A program made the translations under genes and the position numbers. A stretch of DNA of 45,696 nt from Bacteroidaceae bacterium (lineage in GTDB: Bacteria > Bacteroidota > Bacteroidia > Bacteroidales > Bacteroidaceae). This document shows, one piece after another, positions 1-8,194 of the stretch. Every line of letters starts with the position of its first letter. The stretch's first letter is position 1. Location: positions 1-45,696 of the forward strand of contig JAFWYF010000003.1 of the NCBI GenBank assembly GCA_017522785.1. Direction: 5' to 3'. Under the pieces are notes generated by a model. The model made no database searches and was not told where the DNA came from. It worked only from the letters and a program-made list of their open reading frames with translations.

Positions 1-2
1 CG

Positions 3-713
3 TTGTGGATGGGGTGTGAGAACCTGAAACCTAATGATGTTATAGGTGGAGTAATCAATCAGGGTACACTCGGCATTGGTTTTATAGGATTGGCCGAGTG
101 CCTAATAGCCCTTACGGGCAAACACCACGGCGAAAGCGAGGAGGCACAGGCCTTAGGCTTGCGTATTGTTACCTATATGAGAGATAGAGCAAGTGAATTC
201 TCGGAGCGTTATCAGCACAATTTCTCGGTATTGGCAACTCCTGCCGAGGGCTTGTCAGGTCGTTTTACACGCATTGATCGCAAAAAGTTTGGCGAAATTA
301 AGGGTGTAACCGACAAGATTTACTACACCAACTCTAACCACATTCCTGTATATTACAAATGTTCACCCAAGCATAAGGCTGAAGTAGAGGCTCCGTATCA
401 CAATCTTACTCGTGGTGGTCATATTTTCTATATCGAAATTGATGGCGATGCAACTCACAATCCTCAGGCCATCATGGATATCGTAGATTTGATGGATAAG
501 TACGATATCGGTTACTGTTCGGTGAATCACAATCGTAACCGCTGTATGAATTGCGGTTATGAGGATGCTCAGCAGGAATTGGAGGTATGTCCTAAATGTG
601 GTAGCGAGAATATTGATAAGTTGCAGCGTATTACAGGTTACCTTGTTGGAACAACCGAGCGTTGGAATAAGGCTAAATTGGCAGAGCTGAATGACCGAGT
701 TATCCACAAATAG
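3..713 (+). CDS. nrdD: Anaerobic ribonucleoside-triphosphate reductase, C-terminal part (5' end cut off by the window)
   Basis: This is the class III, glycyl-radical ribonucleotide reductase, which makes dNTPs from NTPs without oxygen. Only the last ~236 residues are visible; the frame is open to the left edge, so the real start lies outside the window. Near the C-terminus there is a four-cysteine zinc site (CMNC, then CPKC 15 residues later), followed by RITGYLVG. That is the RxxGY-type glycyl-radical segment, with the radical carried on the Gly. The final bases overlap the nrdG start by 23 nt, which implies translational coupling with its activase. The zinc site, radical loop and nrdG neighbour together leave little doubt about the identity. 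Confidence 0.95.
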   Translation: MWMGCENLKPNDVIGGVINQGTLGIGFIGLAECLIALTGKHHGESEEAQALGLRIVTYMRDRASEFSERYQHNFSVLATPAEGLSGRFTRIDRKKFGEIKGVTDKIYYTNSNHIPVYYKCSPKHKAEVEAPYHNLTRGGHIFYIEIDGDATHNPQAIMDIVDLMDKYDIGYCSVNHNRNRCMNCGYEDAQQELEVCPKCGSENIDKLQRITGYLVGTTERWNKAKLAELNDRVIHK

Positions 714-1194
714 CATTCGCATCCTCGATATAAAGTATGGCACTTCAGTCGATGGTATAGGGCTTCGCACCTCGCTATATTGCGCGGGGTGCGAAAACCA
801 TTGCGTGGGTTGTCATAATCCGCAATCGTGGGACGAATATGGTGGCGAAGCCATTGAAATAGAGGAGTTGTTTCGATTGATAGTCGATGCCGATATGAAT
901 GTTACCTTTACCGGTGGCGACCCGATGTTCCACCCTGAAGGTTTTATTCAGTTGGCGCAGATGATAAAAGAGCAGACCGATAAAACAATCTGGTGCTATA
1001 CAGGATACCGTTTTGAGGATCTGCTCGCGCATCCTCTTCGTCGCAAATTAGTTGAGTTATGTGATGTAATTGTTGATGGTCGCTATATCGAGGCAGAACG
1101 AGATTTATCATTGCATTTTAGAGGAAGCCGAAATCAACGAATCATTGATGTACCAAATTCACTTCAATTTAACAAAGTGTATCTGATAGAATAA
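691..1194 (+). CDS. nrdG: Anaerobic ribonucleotide reductase activating protein (radical SAM)
   Basis: This cytosolic radical-SAM enzyme of 167 aa uses a 4Fe-4S cluster and S-adenosylmethionine to create the glycyl radical on NrdD. The cluster motif CxxxCxxC is C34-C38-C41 (CENHCVGC). A GGDP segment (TFTGGDPMF) corresponds to the GGE-like SAM-binding motif. The length is normal for NrdG. The ATG at 691 lies inside the end of nrdD, which is the usual nrdDG arrangement. A likely terminator hairpin follows the stop codon. Confidence 0.95.
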   Translation: MTELSTNSIRILDIKYGTSVDGIGLRTSLYCAGCENHCVGCHNPQSWDEYGGEAIEIEELFRLIVDADMNVTFTGGDPMFHPEGFIQLAQMIKEQTDKTIWCYTGYRFEDLLAHPLRRKLVELCDVIVDGRYIEAERDLSLHFRGSRNQRIIDVPNSLQFNKVYLIE

Positions 1195-1213
1195 TCAAGG
1201 GTGATAAAAAAGG

Positions 1214-1272
1214 GCAGACGAGAAAACTATAAGAGAAAATGTATTTGCTCATTTCTTTGTCTGCATTTTTTT
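1214..1272 (+). terminator. Probable terminator of nrdDG
   Basis: GCAGAC (1214-1219) pairs with GTCTGC (1259-1264), and AGAAA (1221-1225) pairs with TTTCT (1252-1256). The loop is about 26 nt and a run of seven T follows (1266-1272). The position shortly after the nrdG stop fits a rho-independent terminator, although the loop is long. Confidence 0.5.
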
Positions 1273-1553
1273 GTACCTTTGCAACATAGAGGGTTATCAC
1301 ATTGTAGCATAACAATGAAGAACTCAGAAATACGAACGGTTGCTATCTCGTTACCCAATTTTCAAGCAATCCGAATAACCGTTTAATTCTAAGATAATTG
1401 CAAATTCTGCGATTTTTTAGACAAAAAGAACATAAAAAAGAGAAGCAAATATGGCATATAAAGTAAATAATCTGTTCTAAAGTGTTTTTGGTGCCCAATG
1501 CATAATAATTAATCTAAAAAAAATAATAATTTATTAAAATTCAAATAGCTTTC

Positions 1554-1586
1554 TTTATGTTCATTCCATATTTAGTATTATCTTTG
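1554..1586 (+). promoter_or_regulatory. Predicted dnaN promoter
   Basis: The -7 element TATCTTTG (1579-1586) matches the Bacteroidetes TAnnTTTG consensus. A TTTA (1554-1557) sits 21 nt upstream in place of -33 TTTG. The resulting leader holds two copies of GTGCGCG (1599-1605 and 1614-1620) and a six-codon ORF (1624-1644) before the dnaN ATG. Confidence 0.55.
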
Positions 1587-1656
1587 GCTTTGATTATCGT
1601 GCGCGTAATGTGTGTGCGCGAGCATGAAAAAGAAAAATTTATAAAACTATAATATT

Positions 1657-2781
1657 ATGAACTTTACAGTATCAAGTTCCCTTTTATCTTCACGTTTGCA
1701 GACTATAAGTCGAGTTATCAATTCCAAGAATGCAATTCCGGTATTGGACTGTTTTCTTTTCGAGTTACAAGGTACTAAACTGACACTTACAGCGTCGGAC
1801 CCCGATAACACTCTCAGTACATCGTTCGATGTGGTTGAGTCTTCAGAGGACTTCAGCTTTGCTATCTCCTCAAAGATACTCATCGACTCATTAAAAGAGA
1901 TTTCGGAGCAACCTCTTCGTTTCGAGGTGAACAAAGAGACACTCGAACTGACAATCTACTATTTGAACGGAAAATATAGCATGGTGGGCAAGAATGCCGA
2001 TGAATATCCTTCGGCTCCTGTGCTTGGCGAGGACGCCGTTAAAATATCAATTCCTACACGTGTGCTTGCAAGTGGCATCTCTTGCTCGCTTTTCGCTGCA
2101 GCCGACGACGAGGTGCGTCCTGTGATGTGTGGAATATATTTCGATTTCACTCCCGATAATGTGGCATTTGTTGCATCCGATGGTCATAAACTTGTGCGTT
2201 GTCGCGACTACTCTGTTCAGGGTGCCGAAAAATCGGCTTTCATTCTTCCAAAGAAACCTGCTACACTTCTCAAGAACCTGCTTGGTAAAGACGAGCAAGA
2301 AGAGGTTGCTGTTGAATTCGACGGTCGTTTTGCTACATTCTCTATGGGAGAATACGATTTGGTATGTCGTCTGCTCGATGGTCGTTACCCCAACTATAAC
2401 GCTGTTATACCTCAGAACAATCCTCACAAACTCACTGTAGATCGTGTTGCGCTCATCGGTACATTGCGTCGTGTTGCAATCTTCTCGTCTCAGGTGAGCC
2501 TGATAAAATTGCATATCGAGGACGGCAAGATAGTTATATCGGCTCAGGATACCGACTTCTCTACATCTGCCGAAGAGAGTATTACATGTAGCTACGATGG
2601 TGCTCCCATGAACATTGGTTTCCGCGCATCGTTCTTAATCGATATTCTTAATAATATCCCCGGTCAGGATGTTGTCATTGAGCTTGCCGATCCTTCACGT
2701 GCCGGTGTAATCGTTCCTGCCGAGCAGGTAGACAAGCAAGAACTGCTTATGTTGTTGCTTCCTGTAATGATTACTGAATAA
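1657..2781 (+). CDS. dnaN: DNA polymerase III beta subunit (sliding clamp)
   Basis: This 374-aa protein has the typical length and three-domain pattern of the beta clamp, the ring that tethers the replicative polymerase and other factors to DNA. Recognisable segments include the N-terminal MNFTVSSSLLSSRLQ, the central VRPVMCGIYFD/ASDGHKL strand pair and a C-terminal LLPVMI, where the clamp normally ends in a hydrophobic motif (usually xMPMRL). It is the first gene of a + strand run and has its own promoter upstream. dnaA is not next to it in this window, so the classical dnaA-dnaN pairing is not seen here. Confidence 0.97.
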   Translation: MNFTVSSSLLSSRLQTISRVINSKNAIPVLDCFLFELQGTKLTLTASDPDNTLSTSFDVVESSEDFSFAISSKILIDSLKEISEQPLRFEVNKETLELTIYYLNGKYSMVGKNADEYPSAPVLGEDAVKISIPTRVLASGISCSLFAAADDEVRPVMCGIYFDFTPDNVAFVASDGHKLVRCRDYSVQGAEKSAFILPKKPATLLKNLLGKDEQEEVAVEFDGRFATFSMGEYDLVCRLLDGRYPNYNAVIPQNNPHKLTVDRVALIGTLRRVAIFSSQVSLIKLHIEDGKIVISAQDTDFSTSAEESITCSYDGAPMNIGFRASFLIDILNNIPGQDVVIELADPSRAGVIVPAEQVDKQELLMLLLPVMITE

Positions 2782-2793
2782 ACAAGCTATTAA

Positions 2794-2834
2794 CAAGCCT
2801 TGAACATACCTTGCTACAAGATGTTCAGGGCTTG
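2794..2834 (+). repeat. Strong intercistronic hairpin between dnaN and the exonuclease gene
   Basis: A 14-nt arm (2794-2807) is complementary to 2821-2834 apart from one G-U pair. The loop itself contains CTTG (2810-2813) and CAAG (2817-2820), which extend the stem by four pairs around a 3-nt loop. No T-run follows, so it is a poor terminator. It is better read as an RNA processing or stability element that may separate dnaN expression from the downstream genes. Confidence 0.65.
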
Positions 2835-2863
2835 CTGTAAATAATATTCCTATCGAAAACAGA

Positions 2864-3634
2864 ATGAAACTTAATCTTAAAAATCCCATAATATTTTTTG
2901 ACTTGGAGACAACAGGTGTCGATATTTCCAAGGATAGAATTGTGGAGATATGCTACATAAAGGTTTTTCCTAATGGAAACGAGGTTTCCCGCACCATGCG
3001 CATCAATCCCGGTATGCACATACCCGAGTCCTCTTCGGCTGTTCATGGTATAACCGATAACGATGTAAAGGATTGTCCCTACTTTAAGGATGTGGCAAAG
3101 GATATAGCGAACGATTTCATTGGTAGCGACATTGCCGGCTTTAATTCTAACCGTTTCGATTTACCATTACTAGCCGAGGAATTTTTGCGTGCACAGGTAG
3201 ATATCGATCTCAGTCGTCATCGTGCAATTGATGTACAGGTTATCTACCACAAGTTGGAGCAACGTACATTGTCGGCCGCATATAAATTCTATTGCGGTGC
3301 TAATCTTGAGAATGCTCATAGTGCACTTGCCGACACACGTGCAACATACGAAATTCTGCAAGCACAGCTTGACCATTATCCCAATGAATTAAAGAACGAT
3401 ATGGATTTTCTTGCCGAATACTCATCGTTTAACCGTAATGTCGATTTCGCCGGTCGCATGGTGTACGACAATGCCGGTAACGAAGTATTTAATTTCGGAC
3501 GTTACAAAGGAGAGTCTGTGGCTGCTGTTCTGCAACGCGACCCGGGCTACTATGGCTGGATGATGAATGGTGATTTCACACTTAATACAAAACAGGTACT
3601 CACCAGAATAAAGTTACGTGATTTCAAAAAATAG
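2864..3634 (+). CDS. DnaQ-family 3'-5' exonuclease (DEDDh)
   Basis: This 256-aa protein has the three exonuclease motifs of the Pol III epsilon superfamily: ExoI FDLETTG (D13, E15), ExoII with D99 in SNRFDLPLL, and ExoIII with H152 and D157 in HSALADTR. The histidine makes it the DEDDh type. After about residue 205 a small domain (VFNFGRYKGESVAAV...GYYGWMM) resembles the DUF3820-type tail common on Bacteroidetes exonucleases. It could act as proofreading subunit or as a repair exonuclease; the sequence does not decide. Its place after dnaN favours a replication role. The ATG at 2864 follows the hairpin by 29 nt. Confidence 0.9.
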   Translation: MKLNLKNPIIFFDLETTGVDISKDRIVEICYIKVFPNGNEVSRTMRINPGMHIPESSSAVHGITDNDVKDCPYFKDVAKDIANDFIGSDIAGFNSNRFDLPLLAEEFLRAQVDIDLSRHRAIDVQVIYHKLEQRTLSAAYKFYCGANLENAHSALADTRATYEILQAQLDHYPNELKNDMDFLAEYSSFNRNVDFAGRMVYDNAGNEVFNFGRYKGESVAAVLQRDPGYYGWMMNGDFTLNTKQVLTRIKLRDFKK

Positions 3635-3655
3635 AATATTTATAGCTCTTCTCAG

Positions 3656-5734
3656 ATGATGTTGCAAGGAAAGAAAATAGTGTTGGGAGTTACGGGTAGC
3701 ATAGCGGCATATAAGGCGGCAATGCTTGTTCGTCTCTTTGTTAAAGAGGGTGCACAAGTACAAGTGGTTATGACCCCTTCGAGCAAGGAGTTCATAACTC
3801 CTTTGACACTCTCTACGCTGTCGGGACGTCCTGTACTCTGCGATTTTTTTCACACCGACAGCGGTGCGTGGAACAGCCATGTTGAATTGGGATTGTGGGC
3901 CGATGCAATGATTATAGCACCTGCTACGGCCTCTACAATAGCAAAAATGGCCAATGGAGTTGCCGATAATCTGCTTGTAACAACATATCTTTCGATGAAG
4001 GCCCCGGTTTTTGTTGCTCCGGCAATGGACCTCGACATGTTTGCTCATCCCTCTACCCAGCGTAATTTGGATATTCTACGTAGCTACGGTAATCACATTA
4101 TAGAACCTACGTCGGGTGAACTGGCAAGTCATCTATGCGGAAAGGGTCGCATGGAAGAGCCGGAAAACATTATATCTCGGGTAAAGGATTTTTTTTTCGA
4201 CAGGAGTGAACTGTTGGGAAAAAAAGTGCTTATAACAGCAGGTCCCACATACGAAAAAATAGATCCTGTACGCTTCATCGGTAACTACTCTTCGGGAAAA
4301 ATGGGCTTCGCTTTGGCACATGAGTGTGCGCTACGTGGAGCAGATGTTACCCTCGTTGCAGGCCCTGTTTCGTTAGAGACTCCACACCCGGCAATACATA
4401 GAATAGATGTTGAATCGGCCGAGCAGATGTGTTCTGCCGCGACAGAGTCATTCACAGATTGTGATGTCGCAATACTATGTGCTGCTGTTGCCGATTTTCG
4501 TCCGATAGAGGTTGCAGACAAAAAAATAAAACGTACAGGAGATGGTATGACAATTGAGTTACAACCAAATCCCGATATTGCGGCAACCTTGGGAAAGAGT
4601 AAACGCAAGGGGCAATTGCTCGCAGGTTTTGCATTAGAGACAGACAATGCAGAGCAGAATGCAATACATAAGTTGGAAAAGAAAAATCTCGATTTTATTG
4701 TGCTTAACTCGTTGGCCGACAAAGGGGCCGGCTTTGCTGTAGACACAAACAAAGTAACAATAATAGACAAAGAGGGTGCTACGGAGTATCCACTGAAAAG
4801 TAAAAAAGATGTTGCAAGAGACATTGTTTCGTATCTATCGAAATTGTTGCTTTTTATACTTTTGCTATTGCCTGCACAAGTGAATTCGCAGGAATTGAAA
4901 GCTAATATAACTCTTAATACTTCAAAGATACAGGGAACAAATACCGAAGTATTCGATGTTTTGCGTGAGTCCTTAAACGAGTTTATAAATAACAGAAAAT
5001 GGACTGAATATGATTATGAGGAGTATGAACGTGTTACATGTAACTTCACCTTTGTTGTCGATGGTTACAGCGACGATGGCTCCTTCTCGGTAACTCTTAT
5101 GGTACAGGCAACACGTCCGGTTTTTGGCTCATCATACACATCGCCACTTTTCAAATACGAAGATAAGGATGTTAAATTTAAATATCAGGCTTATGACAGG
5201 TTGGAATTTAATGAAGACAATCTCGATAATAATCTCACAACTGTAATAGCTTTTTATGTATACCTTATCTTAGGAATGGACATGGATGCAATGGGCGAAA
5301 TGGGTGGTAGCGACTTCCTGAATAAGGCTCTTAACATAGCAAATAATGCACAGAACCTTGGCGATACAGGTTGGCGTGCCGGTAGCAACTCTAATAATAG
5401 ATATGCTATTATAGACGATTATATGAATGGAGCAATGGAACCTGTTCGTCGTCTCATGTACCGTTATCATCGCTTGGGTCTGGATACCATGTATAAAAAT
5501 GCCGATAACGGCAGAAAAGAGATTACAGAGAGCATAAATATGTTGAACGAGGCCTATCAGAACCGTTCTATGGCATATTTTACAAAATTATTTACCGAAT
5601 ACAAACAGGATGAATTGGTAAATGTATATTTCAAAAAAGGAAGCAGTGAAGAGAAACAGCAAGTTGTAAAGATTCTCTCCGAAATAAACCCTTCGCAATC
5701 TACGGCATGGGATAAGATTCTAAAAGACAGATAA
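3656..5734 (+). CDS. coaBC: CoaBC (phosphopantothenoylcysteine synthetase/decarboxylase) fused in frame to a secreted DUF4835 protein
   Basis: This 692-aa ORF joins two proteins. Residues 1-~394 are CoaBC, which makes 4'-phosphopantetheine for coenzyme A. The decarboxylase half has GSIAAYKA and the catalytic H75 in NSHVELG, followed by PAMDLDMF. The ligase half has ITAGPTYEKIDPVR, NYSSGKMG and AAVADFRP. From residue 397 a leucine-rich signal-like segment begins, with a plausible signal-peptidase site after S411, followed by a domain that resembles the Bacteroidetes DUF4835 family. These are normally two adjacent genes. Removing C4839 would give a TGA ending CoaBC and an ATG starting DUF4835, overlapping as ATGA. 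A true fusion would place CoaBC in the cytosol and DUF4835 outside the inner membrane. recN follows after 2 nt. Confidence 0.9.
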   Translation: MMLQGKKIVLGVTGSIAAYKAAMLVRLFVKEGAQVQVVMTPSSKEFITPLTLSTLSGRPVLCDFFHTDSGAWNSHVELGLWADAMIIAPATASTIAKMANGVADNLLVTTYLSMKAPVFVAPAMDLDMFAHPSTQRNLDILRSYGNHIIEPTSGELASHLCGKGRMEEPENIISRVKDFFFDRSELLGKKVLITAGPTYEKIDPVRFIGNYSSGKMGFALAHECALRGADVTLVAGPVSLETPHPAIHRIDVESAEQMCSAATESFTDCDVAILCAAVADFRPIEVADKKIKRTGDGMTIELQPNPDIAATLGKSKRKGQLLAGFALETDNAEQNAIHKLEKKNLDFIVLNSLADKGAGFAVDTNKVTIIDKEGATEYPLKSKKDVARDIVSYLSKLLLFILLLLPAQVNSQELKANITLNTSKIQGTNTEVFDVLRESLNEFINNRKWTEYDYEEYERVTCNFTFVVDGYSDDGSFSVTLMVQATRPVFGSSYTSPLFKYEDKDVKFKYQAYDRLEFNEDNLDNNLTTVIAFYVYLILGMDMDAMGEMGGSDFLNKALNIANNAQNLGDTGWRAGSNSNNRYAIIDDYMNGAMEPVRRLMYRYHRLGLDTMYKNADNGRKEITESINMLNEAYQNRSMAYFTKLFTEYKQDELVNVYFKKGSSEEKQQVVKILSEINPSQSTAWDKILKDR
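4837..5734 (+). other. DUF4835-like part of the fused ORF, probable former separate gene
   Basis: This part encodes a hydrophobic leader (LLLFILLLLPAQVNSQ) and then about 280 residues that I recognise as DUF4835-like by family context (a coaBC-DUF4835-recN order). The function of the family is not known. The mature part is rich in Asn, Asp and aromatic residues, as expected for an exported Bacteroidetes protein. In the sequence as given no ATG lies at the junction; A4837, T4838 and G4840 form one only if C4839 is removed. TTG codons at 4844 and 4847 are the only nearby alternative starts. Confidence 0.6.
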
Positions 5735-5736
5735 AA

Positions 5737-7413
5737 ATGCTGAAATATCTTAATATACGCAATTATGCACTTATCGATTCACTTGAACTTGATTTTTCGT
5801 CGGGTTTCTCTGTGATTACAGGTGAAACAGGTACCGGAAAATCAGTTCTTCTGGGTGCGATATCTATGATGCTTGGCCAACGTTCCGATGTAAAATCGAT
5901 ACGCGAAGGTGCCGACCGATGTGTAATAGAGGGTCATTTCGATATATCCTCATTTGATATGCGTTCCCTTTTCGAAGAGAACGATTTGGATTACGACGAA
6001 AAGGAGTGTATTATTCGTAGAGAATTGTCCTCTACCGGGCGTAGTAGGGCCTTTATAAATGATACGCCGGTGTCGATTTCTTTGATGAAGGAGTTTGGCA
6101 ATAGGCTCATAGATATACATTCTCAGCATCAAAACTTGTTGTTAGGTGATAAAAACTTCCAGTTGAATGTGTTGGATACCCTTTCTGATATTGCTCCAAC
6201 GCTTTCGACCTACAAGGTGTTGTTCGACGAATATGTAAATGTTTGCAAAGAACTTTCCAATCTAAAAAAACAGTTGGAGAAAAGCCGTAGCGATGAAGAG
6301 TGGCTACGTTTTCAATACGAAGAGATAGAAAGTGCTTCGTTGCACGATGGCGAACAAGAAGAGTTGGAGCAAGAACTACAAGAACTAACCCATGCCGAAG
6401 ATATTAAAACGGCTCTTTACGGCGCTGTAAATGCCATAGATGGCGAAGAGGGCGGCAATCTCATACAGTCGTTGCGTGATGCGGCCAATGCACTCTCGCG
6501 TATTTCTGCTCACTATCAGGTGGCAGGGGAACTCTCCGACAGGCTAGAAACAAATTATATCGAACTTAAGGATTGTTGCGATGAGTTGCGTAGCAGAATG
6601 GAGCGCATAACATTTGCTCCCGACAGGCTGGAGCAGGTGGAACAACGTCTGGCTCTTATCTATTCCCTTGTCAAAAAACATAAATGTACATCGGTAAAAG
6701 AACTTTTAGTGCTTGCAAACGACTACCGTGAACGCTTGGAGCAGATAACAAATGGCGATGACAATATCTGTGAACTGCAAAAGCATTGCGATGCTATCCG
6801 CAAGAAACTTACAAAAGAGGCTACTCTCTTAACAAAACAGCGAAAAGAGGCTGCATTGCATCTGCAAAAGGAGATGACAGATATACTTATTACCTTGGGC
6901 ATGCCTTTAATACGTTTCGAGGTACAGTTTTCGTTTGTAGACGATTTTACAGCTTTGGGATGTGATGTTGTTACATTCCTATTCTCTGCAAACAGCATAA
7001 GCCCTATGCAACCTCTGGCTGATGTTGCTTCAGGAGGTGAGATGGCTCGTGTTATGTTGGCACTTAAATCACTTGTGGTAGCACATGCAAACCAACCAAC
7101 ACTCATATTCGACGAAATAGATACCGGCATATCTGGTGTTTTGGCTGAACGTATGGGGTTGTTAATGCAAAAAATGGCTGCATCCAATCGTCAGGTAATA
7201 AGTATTACGCATCTTCCGCAGGTTGCTGCACTTGGTGCTACACACTACAAGGTTTACAAGGAAGAGACGCCGGTTGGAACACGTACTAATATAATTCTAC
7301 TCAATAGCGATGAACGTGTGCGTGAAATTGCACAAATGATGAGTGGAGAGCTTCTCACCGATGCAGCTATTGACAATGCAAAATTACTTTTATCACAAAA
7401 TAGGTTGAAATAG
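5737..7413 (+). CDS. recN: DNA repair protein RecN
   Basis: RecN is an SMC-like ATPase that acts early in double-strand break repair. The 558-aa protein has Walker A GETGTGKS (29-36), a long central helical region expected to form the coiled-coil arms (about 150-380), the ABC signature SGGEMARVML (from ~432) and Walker B LIFDEIDTGISG (from ~456). The length matches the family. Its ATG is 2 nt after the preceding stop, so it is cotranslated with the coaBC/DUF4835 unit. The H-loop region reads ITHLPQVAA, as is usual. Confidence 0.97.
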   Translation: MLKYLNIRNYALIDSLELDFSSGFSVITGETGTGKSVLLGAISMMLGQRSDVKSIREGADRCVIEGHFDISSFDMRSLFEENDLDYDEKECIIRRELSSTGRSRAFINDTPVSISLMKEFGNRLIDIHSQHQNLLLGDKNFQLNVLDTLSDIAPTLSTYKVLFDEYVNVCKELSNLKKQLEKSRSDEEWLRFQYEEIESASLHDGEQEELEQELQELTHAEDIKTALYGAVNAIDGEEGGNLIQSLRDAANALSRISAHYQVAGELSDRLETNYIELKDCCDELRSRMERITFAPDRLEQVEQRLALIYSLVKKHKCTSVKELLVLANDYRERLEQITNGDDNICELQKHCDAIRKKLTKEATLLTKQRKEAALHLQKEMTDILITLGMPLIRFEVQFSFVDDFTALGCDVVTFLFSANSISPMQPLADVASGGEMARVMLALKSLVVAHANQPTLIFDEIDTGISGVLAERMGLLMQKMAASNRQVISITHLPQVAALGATHYKVYKEETPVGTRTNIILLNSDERVREIAQMMSGELLTDAAIDNAKLLLSQNRLK

Positions 7414-7431
7414 GATTAAACGACTACAAAT

Positions 7432-8178
7432 ATGGTGAACACAAACGAAATGATATTTGGTGTACGCGCTGTTCTCGAAGCGTTGGATGCCGGAAAAGAG
7501 GTTGATAAGATATTGGTTAAGCGAGATATTCAGAGTGAATTGTCGCGTGAGCTTTTCGCAGCGCTGAAAGGGCGCAATATCCCTGTATTGCGTGTACCGG
7601 TAGAGAAACTAAATCGCATAACACGCAAGAATCACCAAGGTGTAATAGCGTTCATCTCGGCTGTGGAGTATGCTCGTGTAGATACTATTGTCCCAACACT
7701 CTACGAAGAGGGAAAAGTTCCACTTCTTGTTCTGCTCGATGGTATAACCGATGTTCGTAACTTTGGTTCAATAGCGCGTACTTGTGATTGTGCGGGAGTC
7801 GATGCCATTATAATACCATCGCATAATAGTGTAACAGTGAATGCCGATGCTGTAAAAACCTCTGCTGGGGCACTTCATACACTTCCTGTATGTCGTGAGA
7901 AGAATATTACCGAGACATTGAAATATCTGAAAGAGTGTGGTATACGCATCGTGTGTGCAACGGAAAAGGGCACAAAGAACTATACACAAAGCGACTATAA
8001 CACTCCCGTTTGTATTGTCATGGGCGCCGAAGACACAGGTATTCCTAACGAACATTTACGTCTTTGCGACGATTGGGTTTCTATTCCTCAGTTTGGAAAT
8101 ATTGAGTCTTTGAATGTTTCGGTAGCAACAGGTGTAATACTCTACGAGGCTGTTCGTCAGCGTCATTTAACAGAATAA
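7432..8178 (+). CDS. rlmB: SpoU/TrmH-family rRNA 2'-O-methyltransferase (RlmB-like)
   Basis: This 248-aa SPOUT methyltransferase has an N-terminal substrate-binding domain (FGVRAVLEAL... to ~80) and the three SPOUT motifs: DGITDVRNFGSIARTC (~103), VMGAEDTGIP (~202) and the trefoil-knot segment IPQFGNIESLNVSVATGV (~222). Members of this layout methylate the ribose of G2251 in 23S rRNA, although close relatives act on other sites, so the exact target is inferred. It lies 18 nt after recN in the same run. Confidence 0.88.
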   Translation: MVNTNEMIFGVRAVLEALDAGKEVDKILVKRDIQSELSRELFAALKGRNIPVLRVPVEKLNRITRKNHQGVIAFISAVEYARVDTIVPTLYEEGKVPLLVLLDGITDVRNFGSIARTCDCAGVDAIIIPSHNSVTVNADAVKTSAGALHTLPVCREKNITETLKYLKECGIRIVCATEKGTKNYTQSDYNTPVCIVMGAEDTGIPNEHLRLCDDWVSIPQFGNIESLNVSVATGVILYEAVRQRHLTE

Positions 8179-8194
8179 GGGCAATTCTTAACTT

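Larger units (their letters stand above)
1195..1656. other. Gene-poor gap between nrdG and dnaN
   Basis: This AT-rich stretch of about 460 nt contains the nrdG terminator and a second -7-like box TACCTTTG at 1274-1281 on the + strand. A possible 23-codon ORF (1315-1386) encloses an inverted repeat, AACGGTT (1335-1341) with AACCGTT (1377-1383). The dnaN promoter lies at 1554-1586. I see no recognisable protein gene here. A short RNA starting near 1288 is possible but unproven. Confidence 0.5.

Noticed and set aside
1201-1386. 61-codon frame after nrdG
   Set aside because: Its first part covers the terminator and the promoter box. Only the last 23 codons could be a gene, and that is listed as a weak finding.
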